Source: Astropecten irregularis (Eukaryota > Echinodermata > Asteroidea > Paxillosida > Astropectinidae). Taken from it: a stretch of 64,000 nucleotides of DNA. The translations under genes and the position numbers were made by a program. The stretch covers positions 7,564,001 to 7,628,000 of the forward strand of contig OZ020248.1 of assembly GCA_963971285.1 (NCBI GenBank), written 5' to 3'. Below are positions 47,501 through 60,380 of this stretch, in pieces. The notes below the pieces were generated by a model. It was not told where the DNA came from. It worked only from the letters and a program-made list of their open reading frames with translations, and ran no database searches. Numbering within the stretch: position 1 is the first letter of the stretch; every line of letters starts with the position of its first letter.

Positions 47501-50430
47501 ACTTTGGAATTTGGCACAGCCCATATTTCCCTGTAGAGTAAATCTGGGGCTACATGTCGTGCAAGTTTCAAGTCGATTGCCTCGGTATTTAGGGAGAATT
47601 TTCCAACTCTAGCGTCGAAAAAGAGTCTCATAGTCTAAGTGCAGTTTTAATGCGGCTTGCTCGGCGGCCTTCTCGCATACCGTGTGGTGCTATACCTGGA
47701 TTTTCGGCCATGAACATGACTTTGGAATTTGACACAGCCCATATTTCCCTGTAGAGTTCATCTGGGGCTACATGTCCTGCAAGTTTTTTTGTCGATTGCC
47801 TCAGTATTCAGGGAGAAATTTCCAACTCTAGCGTCAAAAAGTGTCTCATAGTCTAAGTGCAGTTTTAATGCGTCCTGCTCGGAGGCCTTCACGCATAGCG
47901 TGTGGTGCTATACTTGGATATTCGGCCCTAAACATGACTTTGGAATTTGTCACAGTCCATATTTTCCTGTACAGTACATTTTGGGCTACATGTCTTGCAA
48001 GTTTCAAGTCGATTGCCTCAGTATTCAGGGAGAAATGTCTAACTCTAGCGTCGAAAAAGAGTCCCATAGTCTAAGTGCAGTTTTAATGCGGCTTGCTCGG
48101 CGGCCTTCTCGCATAGCGTGTGGTGCTATACCTGGATTTTCGGCCATGAACATGACTTTGGAATTTGGCACAGCCCATATTTCCCTGTAGAGTACATTTT
48201 GGGCTACATGTCTTGCAAGTTTCAAGTCGATTGCCTCAGTATTCAGGGAGAAATTTCCAACTCTAGCGTCAAAAAGTGTCTCATAGTCTAAGTGCAGTTT
48301 TAATGCGTCCTGCTCGGAGGCCTTATCGCATACCGTGTGGTGCTATACCTGGATTTTCGGCCATGAACATGACTTTGGAATTTGACACAGCCCATATTTC
48401 CCTGTAGAGTTCATCTGGGGCTACATGTCCTGCAAGTTTTTTTGTCGATTGCCTCAGTATTCAGGGAGAAATTTCCAACACTAGCGTCAAAAAGTGTCTC
48501 ATAGTCTAAGTGCAGTTTTAATGCGTCCTGCTCGGAGGCCTTCACGCATAGCGTGTGGTGCTATACTTGGATTTTCGGCCCTAAATATGACTTTGGAATT
48601 TGTCACAGTCCATATTTTCCTGTACAGTACATTTTGGGCTACATGTCTTGCAAGTTTCAAGTCGATTGCCTCAGTATTCAGGGAGAAATTTCCAACTCTA
48701 GCGTCGAAAAAGAGTCCCATAGTCTAAGTGCAGTTTTAATGCGGCTTGCTCGGCGGCCTTCTCGCATAGCGTGTGGTGCTATACCTGGATTTTCGGCCAT
48801 GAACATGACTTTGGAATTTGGCACAGCCCATATTTCCCTGTAGAGTTCATCTGGGGCTACATGTCGTGCAAGTTTCAAGTCGATTGCCTCAGTATTCAGG
48901 GAAAATTTTCGAATTCTAGCGTCAAAAAGTGTCTCATAGTCAAAGTGCAGTTTTAATGCGGCCTGCTCGGAGGCCTTCACGCATAGCGTGTGGTGTTATA
49001 CTTGGATTTTCGGCCATGAACATGACTTTGGAATTTGGCACAGCCCATATTTCCCTGTAGAGTACATTTTGGGCTACATGTCTTGCAAGTTTCAAGTCGA
49101 TTGCCTCAGTATTCAGGGAGAAATTTCCAACTCTAGCGTCAAAAAGTGTCTCATAGTCTAAGTGCAGTTTTAATGCGTCCTGCTCGGAGGCCTTCTCGCA
49201 TACCGTGTGGTGCTATACCTGGATTTTCGGCCATGAACATGACTTTGGAATTTGACACAGCCCATATTTCCCTGTAGAGTTCATCTGGGGCTACATGTCC
49301 TGCAAGTTTTTTTGTCGATTGCCTCAGTATTCAGGGACAAATTTCCAACTCTAGCGTCAAAAAGTGTCTCATAGTCTAAGTGCAGTTTAAATGCGGCCCG
49401 CTCGGCGGCCTTATGGCATAGCGTGTGGTGCTATACGTGGATTGTCGGCCATGAACATGACTTTGGAATTTGGCACAGCCCATATTTCCCTGTAGAGTTC
49501 ATCTGGGGCTACATGTCGTGTAAGTTTCAAGTCGATTGCCTCAGTATTTAGGGAGAATTTTCCAACTCTAGCGTCGAAAAGTGTCTCATAGTCTAAGTGC
49601 AGTTTAAATGCGGCCTGCTCGGCGGCCTTATGGCATAGCGTGTGGTGCTATACCTGGATTTTCGGCCATGAACATGACTTTGGAATTTGACACAGCCCAT
49701 ATTTCCCTGTAGAGTTCATCTGGGGCTACATGTCCTGCAAGTTTTTTTGTCGATTGCCTCAGTATTCAGGGACAAATTTCCAACTCTAGCGTCAAAAAGT
49801 GTCTCATAGTCTAAGTGCAGTTTAAATGCGGCCCGCTCGGCGGCCTTATGGCATAGCGTGTGGTGCTATACGTGGATTGTCGGCCATGAACATGACTTTG
49901 GAATTTGGCACAGCCCATATTTCCCTGTAGAGTTCATCTAGGGCTACATGTCCTGCAAGTTTTTTTTGTCGATTGCCTCAGTATTCAGGGAGAAATTTCC
50001 AACTCTAGCGTCAAAAAGTGTCTCATAGTCTAAGTGCAGTTTTAATGCGTCCTGCTCGGAGGCCTTCACGCATAGCGTGTGGTGCTATACTTGGATTTTC
50101 GGCCCTAAATATGACTTTGGAATTTGTCACAGTCCATATTTTCCTGTACAGTACATTTTGGGCTACATGTCTTGCAAGTTTCAAGTCGATTGCCTCAGTA
50201 TTCAGGGAGAAATTTCCAACTCTAGCGTCGAAAAAGAGGCTCATAGTCTAAGTGCAGTTTTAATGCGGCTTGCTCGGCGGCCTTCTCGCATAGCGTGTGG
50301 TGCTATACCTGGATTTTCGGCCATGAACATGACTTTGGAATTTGACACAGCCCATATTTCCCTGTAGAGTTCATCTGGGGCTACATGTCCTGCAAGTTTT
50401 TTTGTCGATTGCCTCAGTATTCAGGGAGAA
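44500..50430. repeat. Zone 5: HOR blocks related to zone 3
   Basis: No gene is present. Monomer types match zone 3, with an added CCTAAATATGAC variant (about 45.75, 48.58 and 50.11 kb). The last two are 1,524 bp apart, again a seven-monomer step. Confidence 0.8.
45000..46200. repeat. Duplicated block, partner at 47,834-49,034 (offset 2,834 bp)
   Basis: Private variants shared exactly 2,834 bp apart are GGCCTTATCGCATACC (45,485 and 48,319), CCTAAATATGAC, ATTTTCGAATTCTAGCG (which creates a GAATTC site at 46,077 and 48,911) and GGTGTTATACTTGG (about 46.16 and 48.99 kb). The copies diverge on the left near 45.0 kb and on the right near 46.2 kb. One partner difference is CCAACACTAGCG at about 48.48 kb. 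Confidence 0.85.
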
Positions 50431-53400
50431 ATTTCCAACTCTAGCGTCATAAAGGCACTCATAGTCAAAGTGCAGTTTTAATGCGGCCTGCTCGGCGGCC
50501 ATCGCGCATAGCGTGTGGTGCTATACTTGGATTTTCGGCCATGAACATGACTTTGGAATTTGGCACAGCCCATATTTCCCTGTAGAGTAAATCTGGGGCT
50601 ACATGTCGTGCAAGTTTCAAGTCGATTGCCTCGGTATTTAGGGAGAATTTTCCAACTCTAGCGTCAAAAAGTGTCTCATAGTCTAAGTGCAGTTTAAATG
50701 CGGCCTGCTCGGCGGCCTTATGGCATAGCGGGTGGTGCTATACTTGGATTTTCGGCCATGAACATGACTTTGGAATTTGACACAGCCCATATTTCCCTGT
50801 AGAGTTCATCTGGGGCTACATGTCGTGTAAGTTTCAAGTCGATTGCCTCAGTATTTAGGGAGAATTTTCCAACTCTAGCGTCGAAAAAGAGTCTCATAGT
50901 CTAATTGCAGTTTTAATGCGGCTTGCTCGGCGGCCTTCTCGCATACCGTGTGGTGCTATACCTGGATTTTCGGCCATGAACATGACTTTGGATTTTGACA
51001 CAGCCCATATTTCCCTGTAGAGTTCATCTGGGGCTACATGTCCTGCAAGTTTTTTTTGTCGATTGCCTCAGTATTCATGGAGAAATGTCCAACTCTAGCG
51101 TCAAAAAGTGTCTCATAGTCTAAGTACAGTTTTAATGCGGCCTTCGCATAGCGTGTTGTGCTATACTTGAATTTTCGGACATGAACATGACTTTGGAATA
51201 TGGCATAGCCCATATTTTCCTGTAGAGTACATCTAGGGCTACATGTCGTGCAAGTTTCTAGTCGATTGCCTCAGTATTCAGGGAGAAATTTCCAACTCTA
51301 GCGTCAAAAAGTCACTCATAGTCAAAGTGCGGTTTTAATGCGGCCTGCTCGGCGGCCATCTCGCATAGCGTGTGGTGCTATACTTGGATTTTCGGCGATA
51401 CACATGACTTTGGAATTTGGCAGAGCCAATACTTTCCTGTAGACAACATGTGGGGCTACATGTCGTGAGAGTTTCAAGTCGATTGCATCAGTATTCAGGG
51501 AGACATATCCAACTCTAGCGTCAAAAAGTGTCTCATAGTCTAAGTGCAGTTTAAATGCGGCCTGCTCGGCGGCCTTATGGCATAGCGTGTGGTGCTATAC
51601 GTGGATTGTCGGCCATAAACATGACTTTGGAATTTGGCACAGCCCATATTTCCCTGTAGAGTAAATCTGGGGCTACATGTCGTGCAAGTTTCAAGTCGAT
51701 TGCCTCAGTATTCAGGGAGAAATGTCCAACTCTAGCGTCAAAAAGTGTCTCATAGTCTAAGTGCAGTTTTAATGCGTCCTGCTCGGAGGCCTTCACGCAT
51801 AGCGTGTGTTGCTATACTCCGATTTTCGGCCCTAAACATGACTTTGGAATTTGTCACAGTCCATATTTTCCTGTACAGTACATTTTGGGCTACATGTCTT
51901 GCAAGTTTCAAGTCGATTGCCTCAGTATTCAGGGAGAAATTTCTAACTCTAGCGTCGAAAAAGAGTCCCATAGTCTAAGTGCAGTTTTAATGCGGCTTGC
52001 TCGGCGGCCTTCTCGCATAGCGTGTGGTGCTATACCTGGATTTTCGGCCATGAACATGACTTTGGAATTTGTCACAGTCCATATTTTCCTGTACAGTACA
52101 TTTTGGGCTACATGTCTTGCAAGTTTCAAGTCGATTGCCTCAGTATTCAGGGAGAAATTACCAACTCTAGCGTCGAAAAAGAGTCCCATAGTCTAAGTGC
52201 AGTTTTAATGCGGCTTGCTCGGCGGCCTACTCGCATACCGTGTGGTGCTATACCTGGATTTTCGGCCATGAACATGACTTTGGAATTTGGCACAGCCCAT
52301 ATTTCCCTGTAGAGTTCATCTGGGGCTACATGTCGTGTAAGTTTCAAGTCGATTGCCTCAGTATTCAGGGAAAAATTTCCAACTCTAGCGTCAAAAAGTG
52401 TCTCATAGTCTAAGTGCAGTTTAAATGCGGCCCGCTCGGCGGCCTTATGGCATAGCGTGTGGTGATATACTTGGATTTTCGGCCATGAACATGACTTTGT
52501 AATTTGGTACAGCCCATATTTCCCTGTAGAGTTCATCTGGGGCTACATGTCGTGTAAGTTTCAAGTCGATTGCCTCAGTATTCAGGGAAAAATTTCCAAC
52601 TCTAGCGTCAAAAAGTGTCTCATAGTCTAAGTGCAGTTTAAATGCGGCCTGCTCGGCGGCCTTATGGCATAGCGTGTGGTGCTATACGTGGATTGTCGGC
52701 CATGAACATGACTTTGGAATTTGGCACAGCCCATATTTCCCTGTAGAGTTCATCTGGGGCTACATGTCCTGCAAGTTTTTTTGTCGATTGCCTCAGTATT
52801 CATCGAGAAATTTCCAACTCTAGCGTCAAAAAGTGTCTCATAGACTAAGTGCAGTTTTAATGCGGCCTGCTCGGAGGCCTTCACGCATAGCGTGTGGTGC
52901 TATACTTGGATTTTCGGCCCTAAACATGACTTTGGAATTTTTCACAGTCCATATTTTCCTGTATAGTACATTTTGGGCTACATGTCGTGCAAGTTTCAAG
53001 TCGATTGCCTCAGTATTCAGGGAGAAATTTCCAACTCTAGCGTCAAAAAGTGTCTCATAGTCTAAGTACAGTTTTAATGCGGCCTTCGAATACCGTGTGG
53101 TGCTATACCTGGATTTTCGGCCATGAACATGAGTTTGGAATTTGGCACAGCCCATATTTCCCTGTAGAGTTCATCTGGGGCTACATGTCGTGTAAGTTTC
53201 AAGTCGATTGCCTCAGTATTCAGGGAAAAATTTCCAACTCTAGCGTCAAAAAGTGTCTCATAGTCTAAGTGCAGTTTAAATGCGGCCCGCTTGGCGGCCT
53301 TATGGCATAGCGTGTGGTGCTATACGTGGATTGTCGGCCATGAACATGACTTTGGAATTTGGCACAGCCCATATTTCCCTGTAGAGTTCATCTGGGGCTA

Positions 53401-54350
53401 CATGTCCTGCAAGTTTTTTTGTCGATTGCCTCAGTATTCAGGGAGAAATTTCCAACTCTAGCGTCAAAAAGTGTCTCATAGTCTAAGTACAGTTTTAATG
53501 CGGCCTTCGCATAGCGTATTGTGCTATACTTGAATTTTCGGACATGAACATGACTTTGGAATATGGCATAGCCCATATTTTCCTGTAGAGTACATCTAGG
53601 GCTTCATGTCGTGCAAGTTTCTAGTCGATTGCCTCAGTATTCAGGGAGAAATTTCCAACTCTAGCGTCAAAAAGTCACTCATAGTCAAAGTGCAGTTTTA
53701 ATGCGGCCTGCTCGGCGGCCATCTCGCATAGCGTGTGGTGCTATACTTGGATTTTCGGCCATGAACATGACTTTGGAATTTGACACAGCCCATATTTCCC
53801 TGTAGAGTTCATCTGGGGCTACATGTCCTGCAAGTTTTTTTGTCGATTGCCTCAGTATTCAGGGAGAAATTTCCAACTCTAGCGTCAAAAAGTGTCTCAT
53901 AGACTAAGTGCAGTTTTAATGCGGCCTGCTCGGAGGCCTTCACGCATAGCGTGTGGTGCTATACTTGGATTTTCGGCCCTAAAGATGACTTTGGAATTTG
54001 TCACAGTCCATATTTTCCTGTATAGTACATTTTGGGCTACATGTCGTGCAAGTTTCAAGTCGATTGCCTCAGTATTCAGGGAGAAATTTCCAACTCTAGC
54101 GTCAAAAAGTGTCTCATAGTCTAAGTACAGTTTTAATGCGGCCTTCGCATACCGTGTGGTGCTATACGTGGATTGTCGGCCATGAACATGAGTTTGGAAT
54201 TTGGCACAGCCCATATTTCCCTGTTGAGTTCATCTGGGGCTACATGTCGTGCAAGTTTCAAGTCGATTGCCTCAGTATTCAGGGAAAAATTTCCAACTCT
54301 AGCGTCAAAAAGTGTCTCATAGTCTAAATGCAGTTTAAATGCGGCCTGCT
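50430..54350. repeat. Zone 6: diverged mosaic with aberrant monomers
   Basis: No gene is present. Monomers here carry many one-off changes: GTCATAAAGGCACTC near 50.45 kb, TTGAATTTTCGGACATG with GGAATATGGCATAGCC near 51.17 and 53.53 kb, and GGCGATACACATGAC near 51.40 kb. Zone 1-like TTTCTAGTCG with AAGTCACTCATAGTCAAAG reappears at about 51.26-51.34 and 53.62-53.70 kb. An approximate five-monomer repeat (1,059 bp, including short monomers) links 52.83-53.3 kb to 53.89-54.35 kb. The zone looks like an older, less homogenised border between two amplified domains. Confidence 0.75.
51360..51560. repeat. Most divergent monomer in the window
   Basis: This monomer reads TTCGGCGATACACATGAC for the usual TTCGGCCATGAACATGAC, and CCTGTAGACAACATGTGG for CCTGTAGAGTACATGTGG. 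It then has GTGAGAGTTT and GGGAGACATATCC. The first two changes were not seen elsewhere in the window. It is still clearly the same monomer family. Confidence 0.7.
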
Positions 54351-54559
54351 CGGCGGCCTTATGGCATAGCGTGTGGTGCTATACGTGGATTTTCGGCCAT
54401 GAACATGACTTTGGAATTTGGCACAGCCCATATTTCCCTGTAGAGTTTATCTGGGGCTACATGTCGTGCAGGTTTCAAGTCGATTGCCTCAGTATTCAGG
54501 GAGAAATTTCCATCTCTAGTGTCAAAAATTGTCTCATAGTCTAAGTACAGTTTTAATGC

Positions 54560-54575
54560 GGCCTGCTCGGAGGCC
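54560..54575. other. Alternative dyad in zone 7 monomers (GGCCT-AGGCC form)
   Basis: GGCCT at 54,560-54,564 pairs perfectly with AGGCC at 54,571-54,575 around the loop GCTCGG. It lies at the same monomer position as the GCCGCC / GGCGGC dyad of zone 1, so both subfamilies keep an inverted repeat there with different arm sequences. The intermediate GCGTCCTGCTCGGAGGCC form of zones 3 and 5 keeps only about three pairs. Confidence 0.6.
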
Positions 54576-54649
54576 TTCACGCATAGCGTGTGGTGCTATA
54601 CTTGGATTTTAGGCCATGAACATGACTTTGGAATTTGGCACAGCCCACA

Positions 54650-54663
54650 TTTCCCTCTAGAGT
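54650..54663. other. CTCTAGAG palindrome, zone 7 marker
   Basis: TTCCCTCTAGAGTACATC replaces the usual TTCCCTGTAGAGT at the monomer junction. This makes the 8-bp palindrome CTCTAGAG, which contains an XbaI site (TCTAGA). This is the first instance I see. It recurs at intervals to the right edge and was not seen to the left. Confidence 0.75.
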
Positions 54664-54789
54664 ACATCTGGGGCTACATGTCGTGCAAGTTTCAAGTCGA
54701 TTTCCTCAGGATTCAGGGAAAAATTTCCAACTCTAGCGTCAAAAAGTGTCTCATAGTCCAAGTGCAGTTTTAATGGGGCCTGCTCGGAG

Positions 54790-56960
54790 GCCTTAACGCA
54801 TAGCTTGTGGTGCTATACTTGGATTTTCGGCCATGAACATGACTTTGGAATTTGGCACAGCCCATATTTCCCTGTAGAGTTCATCTGGGGCTACATGTCG
54901 TGCAGGTTTCAAGTCGATTGCCTCAGTATTCAGGGAGAAATTTCCATCTCTAGTGTCAAAAATTGTCTCATAGTCTAAGTACAGTTTTAATGCGGCCTGC
55001 TCGGAGGCCTTCACGCATAGCGTGTGGTGCTATACTTGGATTTTAGGCCATGAACATGACTTTGGAATTTGGCACAGCCCACATTTCCCTCTAGAGTACA
55101 TCTGGGGCTACATGTCGTGCAAGTTTCAAGTCGATTTCCTCAGGATTCAGGGAAAAATTTCCAACTCGAGCGTCAAAAAGTGTCTCATAGTCAAAGTGCA
55201 GTTTTAATGCGGCCTGCTCGGAGGCCTTCACGCATAGCGTGTGGTGCTATACTTGGATTTTCGGCCAAGAACATGACTTTGGAATTTGGCACAGCCCATA
55301 TTTCCCTGTAGAGTTCATCTGGGGCTAAATATCGTGGAAGTTTCAAGTCGATTGCATCAGTATTCAGGGAAAAATGTCCAACTCTAGCGTCAAAAAGTGT
55401 CTCATAGTCTAAGTGCAGTTTTAATGGGGCCTGCTCGGAGGCCTTAACGCATAGCTTGTGGTGCTATACTTGGATTTTCGGCCATGAAAATGACTTTGGA
55501 ATTTGGCACAGCCCATATTTCCCTGTAGAGTTCATCTGGGGCTACATGTCGTGCAGGTTTCAAGTCGATTGCCTCAGTATTCAGGGAGAAATTTCCAACT
55601 CTAGTGTCAACAATTGTCTCATAGTCTAAGTACAGTTTTAATGCGGCCTGCTCGGAGGCCTTCACGCATAGCGTGTGGTGCTATACTTGGATTTTCGGCC
55701 AAGAACATGACTTTGGAATTTGGCACAGCCCATATTTCCCTGTAGAGTTCATCTGGGGCTAAATATCGTGGAAGTTTCAAGTCGATTGCATCAGTATTCA
55801 GGGAAAAATTTCCAACTCTAGCGTCAAAAAGTGTCTCATAGTCCAAGTGCAGTTTTAATGCGGCCTGCTCGGAGGCCTTAACGCATAGCTTGTGGTGCTA
55901 TACTTGGATTTTCGGCCATGAACATGACTTTGGAATTTGGCACAGCCCATATTTCCCTGTAGAGTTCATCTGGGGCTACATGTCGTGCAGGTTTCAAGTC
56001 GATTGCCTCAGTATTCAGGGAGAAATTTCCATCTCTAGTGTCAAAAATTGTCTCATAGTCTAAGTACAGTTTTAATGCGGCCTGCTCGGAGGCCTTCACG
56101 CATAGCGTGTGGTGCTATACTTGGATTTTAGGCCATGAACATGACTTTGGAATTTGGCACAGCCCACATTTCCCTCTAGAGTACATCTGGGGCTACATGT
56201 CGTGCAAGTTTCAAGTCGATTTCCTCAGGATTCAGGGAAAAATTTCCAACTCGAGCGTCAAAAAGTGTCTCATAGTCAAAGTGCAGTTTTAATGCGGCCT
56301 GCTCGGAGGCCTTCACGCATAGCGTGTGGTGCTATACTTGGATTTTCGGCCAAGAACATGACTTTGGAATTTGGCACAGCCCATATTTCCCTGTAGAGTT
56401 AATCTGGGGCTAAATATCGTGGAAGTTTCAAGTCGATTGCATCAGTATTCAGGGAAAAATTTCCAACTCTAGCGTCAAAAAGTGTCTCATAGTCCAAGTG
56501 CAGTTTTAATGCGGCCTGCTCGGAGGCCTTAACGCATAGCTTGTGGTGCTATACTTGGATTTTCGGCCATGAACATGACTTTGGAATTTGGCACAGCCCA
56601 TATTTCCCTGTAGAGTTCATCTGGGGCTACATGTCGTGCAGGTTTCAAGTCGATTGCCTCAGTATTCAGGGAGAAATTTCCATCTCTAGTGTCAAAAATT
56701 GTCTCATAGTCTAGGTACAGTTTTAATGCGGCCTGCTCGGAGGCCTTCACGCATAGCGTGTGGTGCTATACTTGGATTTTAGGCCATGAACATGACTTTG
56801 GAATTTGGCACAGCCCATATTTCCCTGTAGAGTTCATCTGGGGATACATGTCGTGCAAGTTTCAAGTCGATTGCCTCAGTATTCAGGGAGAAATTTCCAA
56901 CTCTAGCGTCAAAAAGTCACTCATAGTCTAAGTGCAGTTTTAATGCGGCCTGCTCGGCGG
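54790..56960. repeat. Five-monomer HOR, 1,085 bp (5 x 217), two copies
   Basis: The segment 54.79-55.87 kb recurs at 55.88-56.96 kb. The repeated units are the TTAACGCATAGCTTGTGG monomer, the CCCACATTTCCCTCTAGAG monomer with CCTCAGGATTCAGGG and CTCGAG, and the CCAAGAACATGAC monomer with GCTAAATATCGTGGAAG. A shorter two-monomer step (434 bp) precedes them at 54.36-54.79 kb. Confidence 0.75.
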
Positions 56961-57270
56961 CCTTCTCTCATAGCGTGTTGTGCTATACTTGGATTTTCGG
57001 CCATAAACATGTCTTTGGAATTTGGCACAGCCCATATTTCCCTCTAGAGTACATCTGGGGCTACATGTCGTGCAGGTTTCAAGTCGATTGCCTCAGTATT
57101 CAGGGAGAAATTTCCATCTCTAGTGTCAAAAATTGTCTCATAGTCTAAGTACAGTTTTAATGCGGCCTGCTCGGAGGCCTTCACGCATAGCGTGTGGTGC
57201 TATACTTGGATTTTAGGCCATGAACATGACTTTGGAATTTGGCACAGCCCATATTTCCCTCTAGAGTACA
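55900..57270. repeat. Six-monomer HOR, 1,302 bp unit, first copy
   Basis: This block matches 61.39-62.69 kb at an offset of 5,425 bp (25 x 217) and 62.69-63.99 kb one unit further on. Shared rare sites include GTCTAGGTACAG, GGGGATACATG, GCGTGTTGTGC and CATAAACATGTCTTTGG. It diverges from the later copies at about 57.27 kb (CTCTAGAGTAC versus CTCTAGAGTTC). Confidence 0.8.
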
Positions 57271-60200
57271 TCTGGGGCTACATGTCGTGCAATTTTCAAG
57301 TCGATTACCTCAGTATTCAGGGAAAAATTTTCAACTCGAGCGTCAAAAAGTGTCTCATAGTCAAAGTGCAGTTTTAATGCGGCCTGCTCGGAGGCCTTCT
57401 CGCATAGCGTGTGGTGCTATACTTGGATTTTAGGCCATGAACATGACTTTGGAATTTGGCACAGCCCATATTTCCCTGTAGAGTTCATCTGGGGCTACAT
57501 GTCGTGCATGTTTCAAGTCGATTGCCTCAGTATTCAGGGAGAAATTTCCAACTCTAGCGTCCAAAAGTCACTCATAGTGTAAGTGCAGTTTTAATGCGGC
57601 CTGCTCGGCGGCCTTCTCTCATAGCGTGTGGTGCTATACTTGGATTTTCGGCCATGAATATGACTTTGTAATTTGACACAGCCCATATTTCCCTGTAGAG
57701 TTCATCTGGGGCTACATGTCGTGCAAGTTTCAAGTCGGTTTCCTCAGTATTCAGGGAAAAATGTCCAACTCTAGCGTCAAAAAGTGTCAAATAGTCTAAG
57801 TGCAGTTTTAATGCGGCCTGCTCGGAGGCCTTCTCGCATAGCATTTGGTGCTATACTTGGATTTTAGGCCATGAACATGACTTTGGAATTTGGCACAGCC
57901 CATATTTCCCTCTAGAGTACATCTGGGGCTACATGTCGTGCAATTTTCAAGTCGATTACCTCAGTATTCAGGGAAAAATTTTCAACTCGAGCGTCAAAAA
58001 GTGTCTCATAGTCCAAGTGCAGTTTTAATGCGGCCTGCTCGGAGGCCTTAACGCATAGCTTGTGGTGCTATACTTGGATTTTCGGCCATGAACATGACTT
58101 TGGAATTTGGCACAGCCCATATTTCCCTGTACAGTTCATCTGGGGCTACATGTCGTGCAGGTTTCAAGTCGATTGCCTCAGTATTCAGGGAGAAATTTCC
58201 ATCTCTAGTGTCAAAAATTGTCTCATAGTCTAGGTACAGTTTTAATGCGGCCTGCTCGGAGGCCTTCACGCATAGCGTGTGGTGCTATACTTGTATTTTA
58301 GGCCATGAACATGACTTTGGAATTTGGCACAGCCCATATTTCCCTGTAGAGTTCATCTGGGGATACATGTCGTGCAAGTTTCAAGTCGATTGCCTCAGTA
58401 TTCAGGGAGAAATTTCCAACTCTAGCGTCAAAAAGTCACTCATAGTCTAAGTGCAGTTTTAATGCGGCCTGCTCGGCGGCCTTCTCTCATAGCGTGTTGT
58501 GCTATACTTGGATTTTCGGCCATAAACATGTCTTTGGAATTTGGCACAGCCCATATTTCCCTCTAGAGTACATCTGGGGCTACATGTCGTGCAATTGTCA
58601 AGTCGATTACCTCAGTATTCAGGGAAAAATTTTCAACTCGAGCGTCAAAAAGTGTCTCATAGTCAAAGTGCAGTTTTAATGCGGCCTGCTCGGAGGCCTT
58701 CTCGCATAGCGTGTGGTGCTATACTTGGATTTTAGGCCATGAACATGACTTTGGAATTTGGCACAGCCCATATTTCCCTCAAGAGTACATCTGGGGCTAC
58801 ATGTCGTGCAATTTTCAAGTCGATTACCTCAGTATTCAGGGAAAAATTTTCAACTCGAGCGTCAAAAAGTGTCTCATAGTCCAAGTGCAGTTTTAATGCG
58901 GCCTGCTCGGAGGCCTTAACGCATAGCTTGTGGTGCTATACTTGGATTTTCGGCCATGAACATGACTTTGGAATTTGGCACAGCCCATATTTCCCTGTAG
59001 AGTTCATCTGGGGCTACATGTCGTGCAAGTTTCAAGTCGATTGCCTCAGTATTCAGGGAAAAATGTCAAACTCTAGCGTCAAAAAGTGTCTCATAGTCTA
59101 AGTGCAGTTTTAATGCGGCCTGCTCGGAGGCCTTCACGCATAGCGTGTGGTGTTATACTTTCATTTTCGGCCATGAAAATGACTTTGTAATTTGACACAG
59201 CCCATATTTCCCTGTAGAGTTCATCTGGGGCTACATGTCGTGCAAGTTTCAAGTCGGTTTCCTCAGTATTCAGGGAAAAATGTCCAACTCTAGCGTCAAA
59301 AAGTGTCAAATAGTCTAAGTGCAGTTTTAATGCGGCCTGCTCGGAGGCCTTCTCGCATAGCATGTGGTGCTATACTTGGATTTTAGGCCATGAACATGAC
59401 TTTGGAATTTGGCACAGCCCATATTTCCCTCTAGAGTACATCTGGGGCTACATGTCGTGCAATTTTCAAGTCGATTACCTCAGTATTCAGGGAAAAATTT
59501 TCAACTCGAGCGTCAAAAAGTGTCTCATAGTCCAAGTGCAGTTTTAATGCGGCCTGCTCGGAGGCCTTAACGCATAGCTTGTGGTGCTATACTTGGATTT
59601 TCGGCCATGAACATGACTTTGGAATTTGGCACAGCCCATATTTCCCTGTACAGTTCATCTAGGGCTACATGTCGTGCAGGTTTCAAGTCGATTGCCTCAG
59701 TATTCAGGGAGAAATTTCCATCTCTAGTGTCAAAAATTGTCTCATAGTCTAAGTACAGTTTTAATGCGGCCTGCTCGGAGGCCTTCACGCATAGCGTGTG
59801 GTGCTATACTTGGATTTTAGGCCATGAACATGACTTTGGAATTTGGCACAGCCCATATTTCCCTCTAGAGTACATCTGGGGCTACATGTCGTGCAATTTT
59901 CAAGTCGATTACCTCAGTATTCAGGGAAAAATTTTCAACTCGAGCGTCAAAAAGTGTCTCATAGTCAAAGTGCAGTTTTAATGCGGCCTGCTCGGAGGCC
60001 TTCTCGCATAGCGTGTGGTGCTATACTTGGATTTTAGGCCATGAACATGACTTTGGAATTTGGCACAGCCCATATTTCCCTGTAGAGTTCATCTGGGGCT
60101 ACATGTCGTGCATGTTTCAAGTCGATTGCCTCAGTATTCAGGGAGAAATTTCCAACTCTAGCGTCCAAAAGTCACTCATAGTGTAAGTGCAGTTTTAATG

Positions 60201-60380
60201 CGGCCTGCTCGGCGGCCTTCTCTCATAGCGTGTGGTGCTATACTTGGATTTTCGGCCATGAATATGACTTTGTAATTTGACACAGCCCATATTTCCCTGT
60301 AGAGTTCATCTGGGGCTACATGTCGTGCAAGTTTCAAGTCGGTTTCCTCAGTATTCAGGGAGAAATTTCCAACTCTAGCG
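57190..60380. repeat. Interleaved 6-, 7- and 12-monomer repeats built on GCAATTTTCAAG
   Basis: GCAATTTTCAAGTCGATTACC monomers recur here. The rare GTGTCAAATAGTC occurs at about 57.79 and 59.31 kb (1,519 bp, seven monomers), as does TGTACAGTTCATC (about 58.13 and 59.65 kb). GCGTCCAAAAGTCACTCATAGTGTAAG occurs at about 57.56 and 60.16 kb (2,604 bp, 12 monomers). The overlap of these offsets shows several successive exchanges. Confidence 0.7.

Noticed and set aside
51804-52196. Longest open reading frame (130 codons, plus strand) and a 129-codon minus-strand frame at 52,147-52,536
   Set aside because: Both are built from the same monomer-derived phrases found dozens of times in the window. They exist because particular indels and substitutions removed stops, and they have no signal peptide, known motif or conserved start context.
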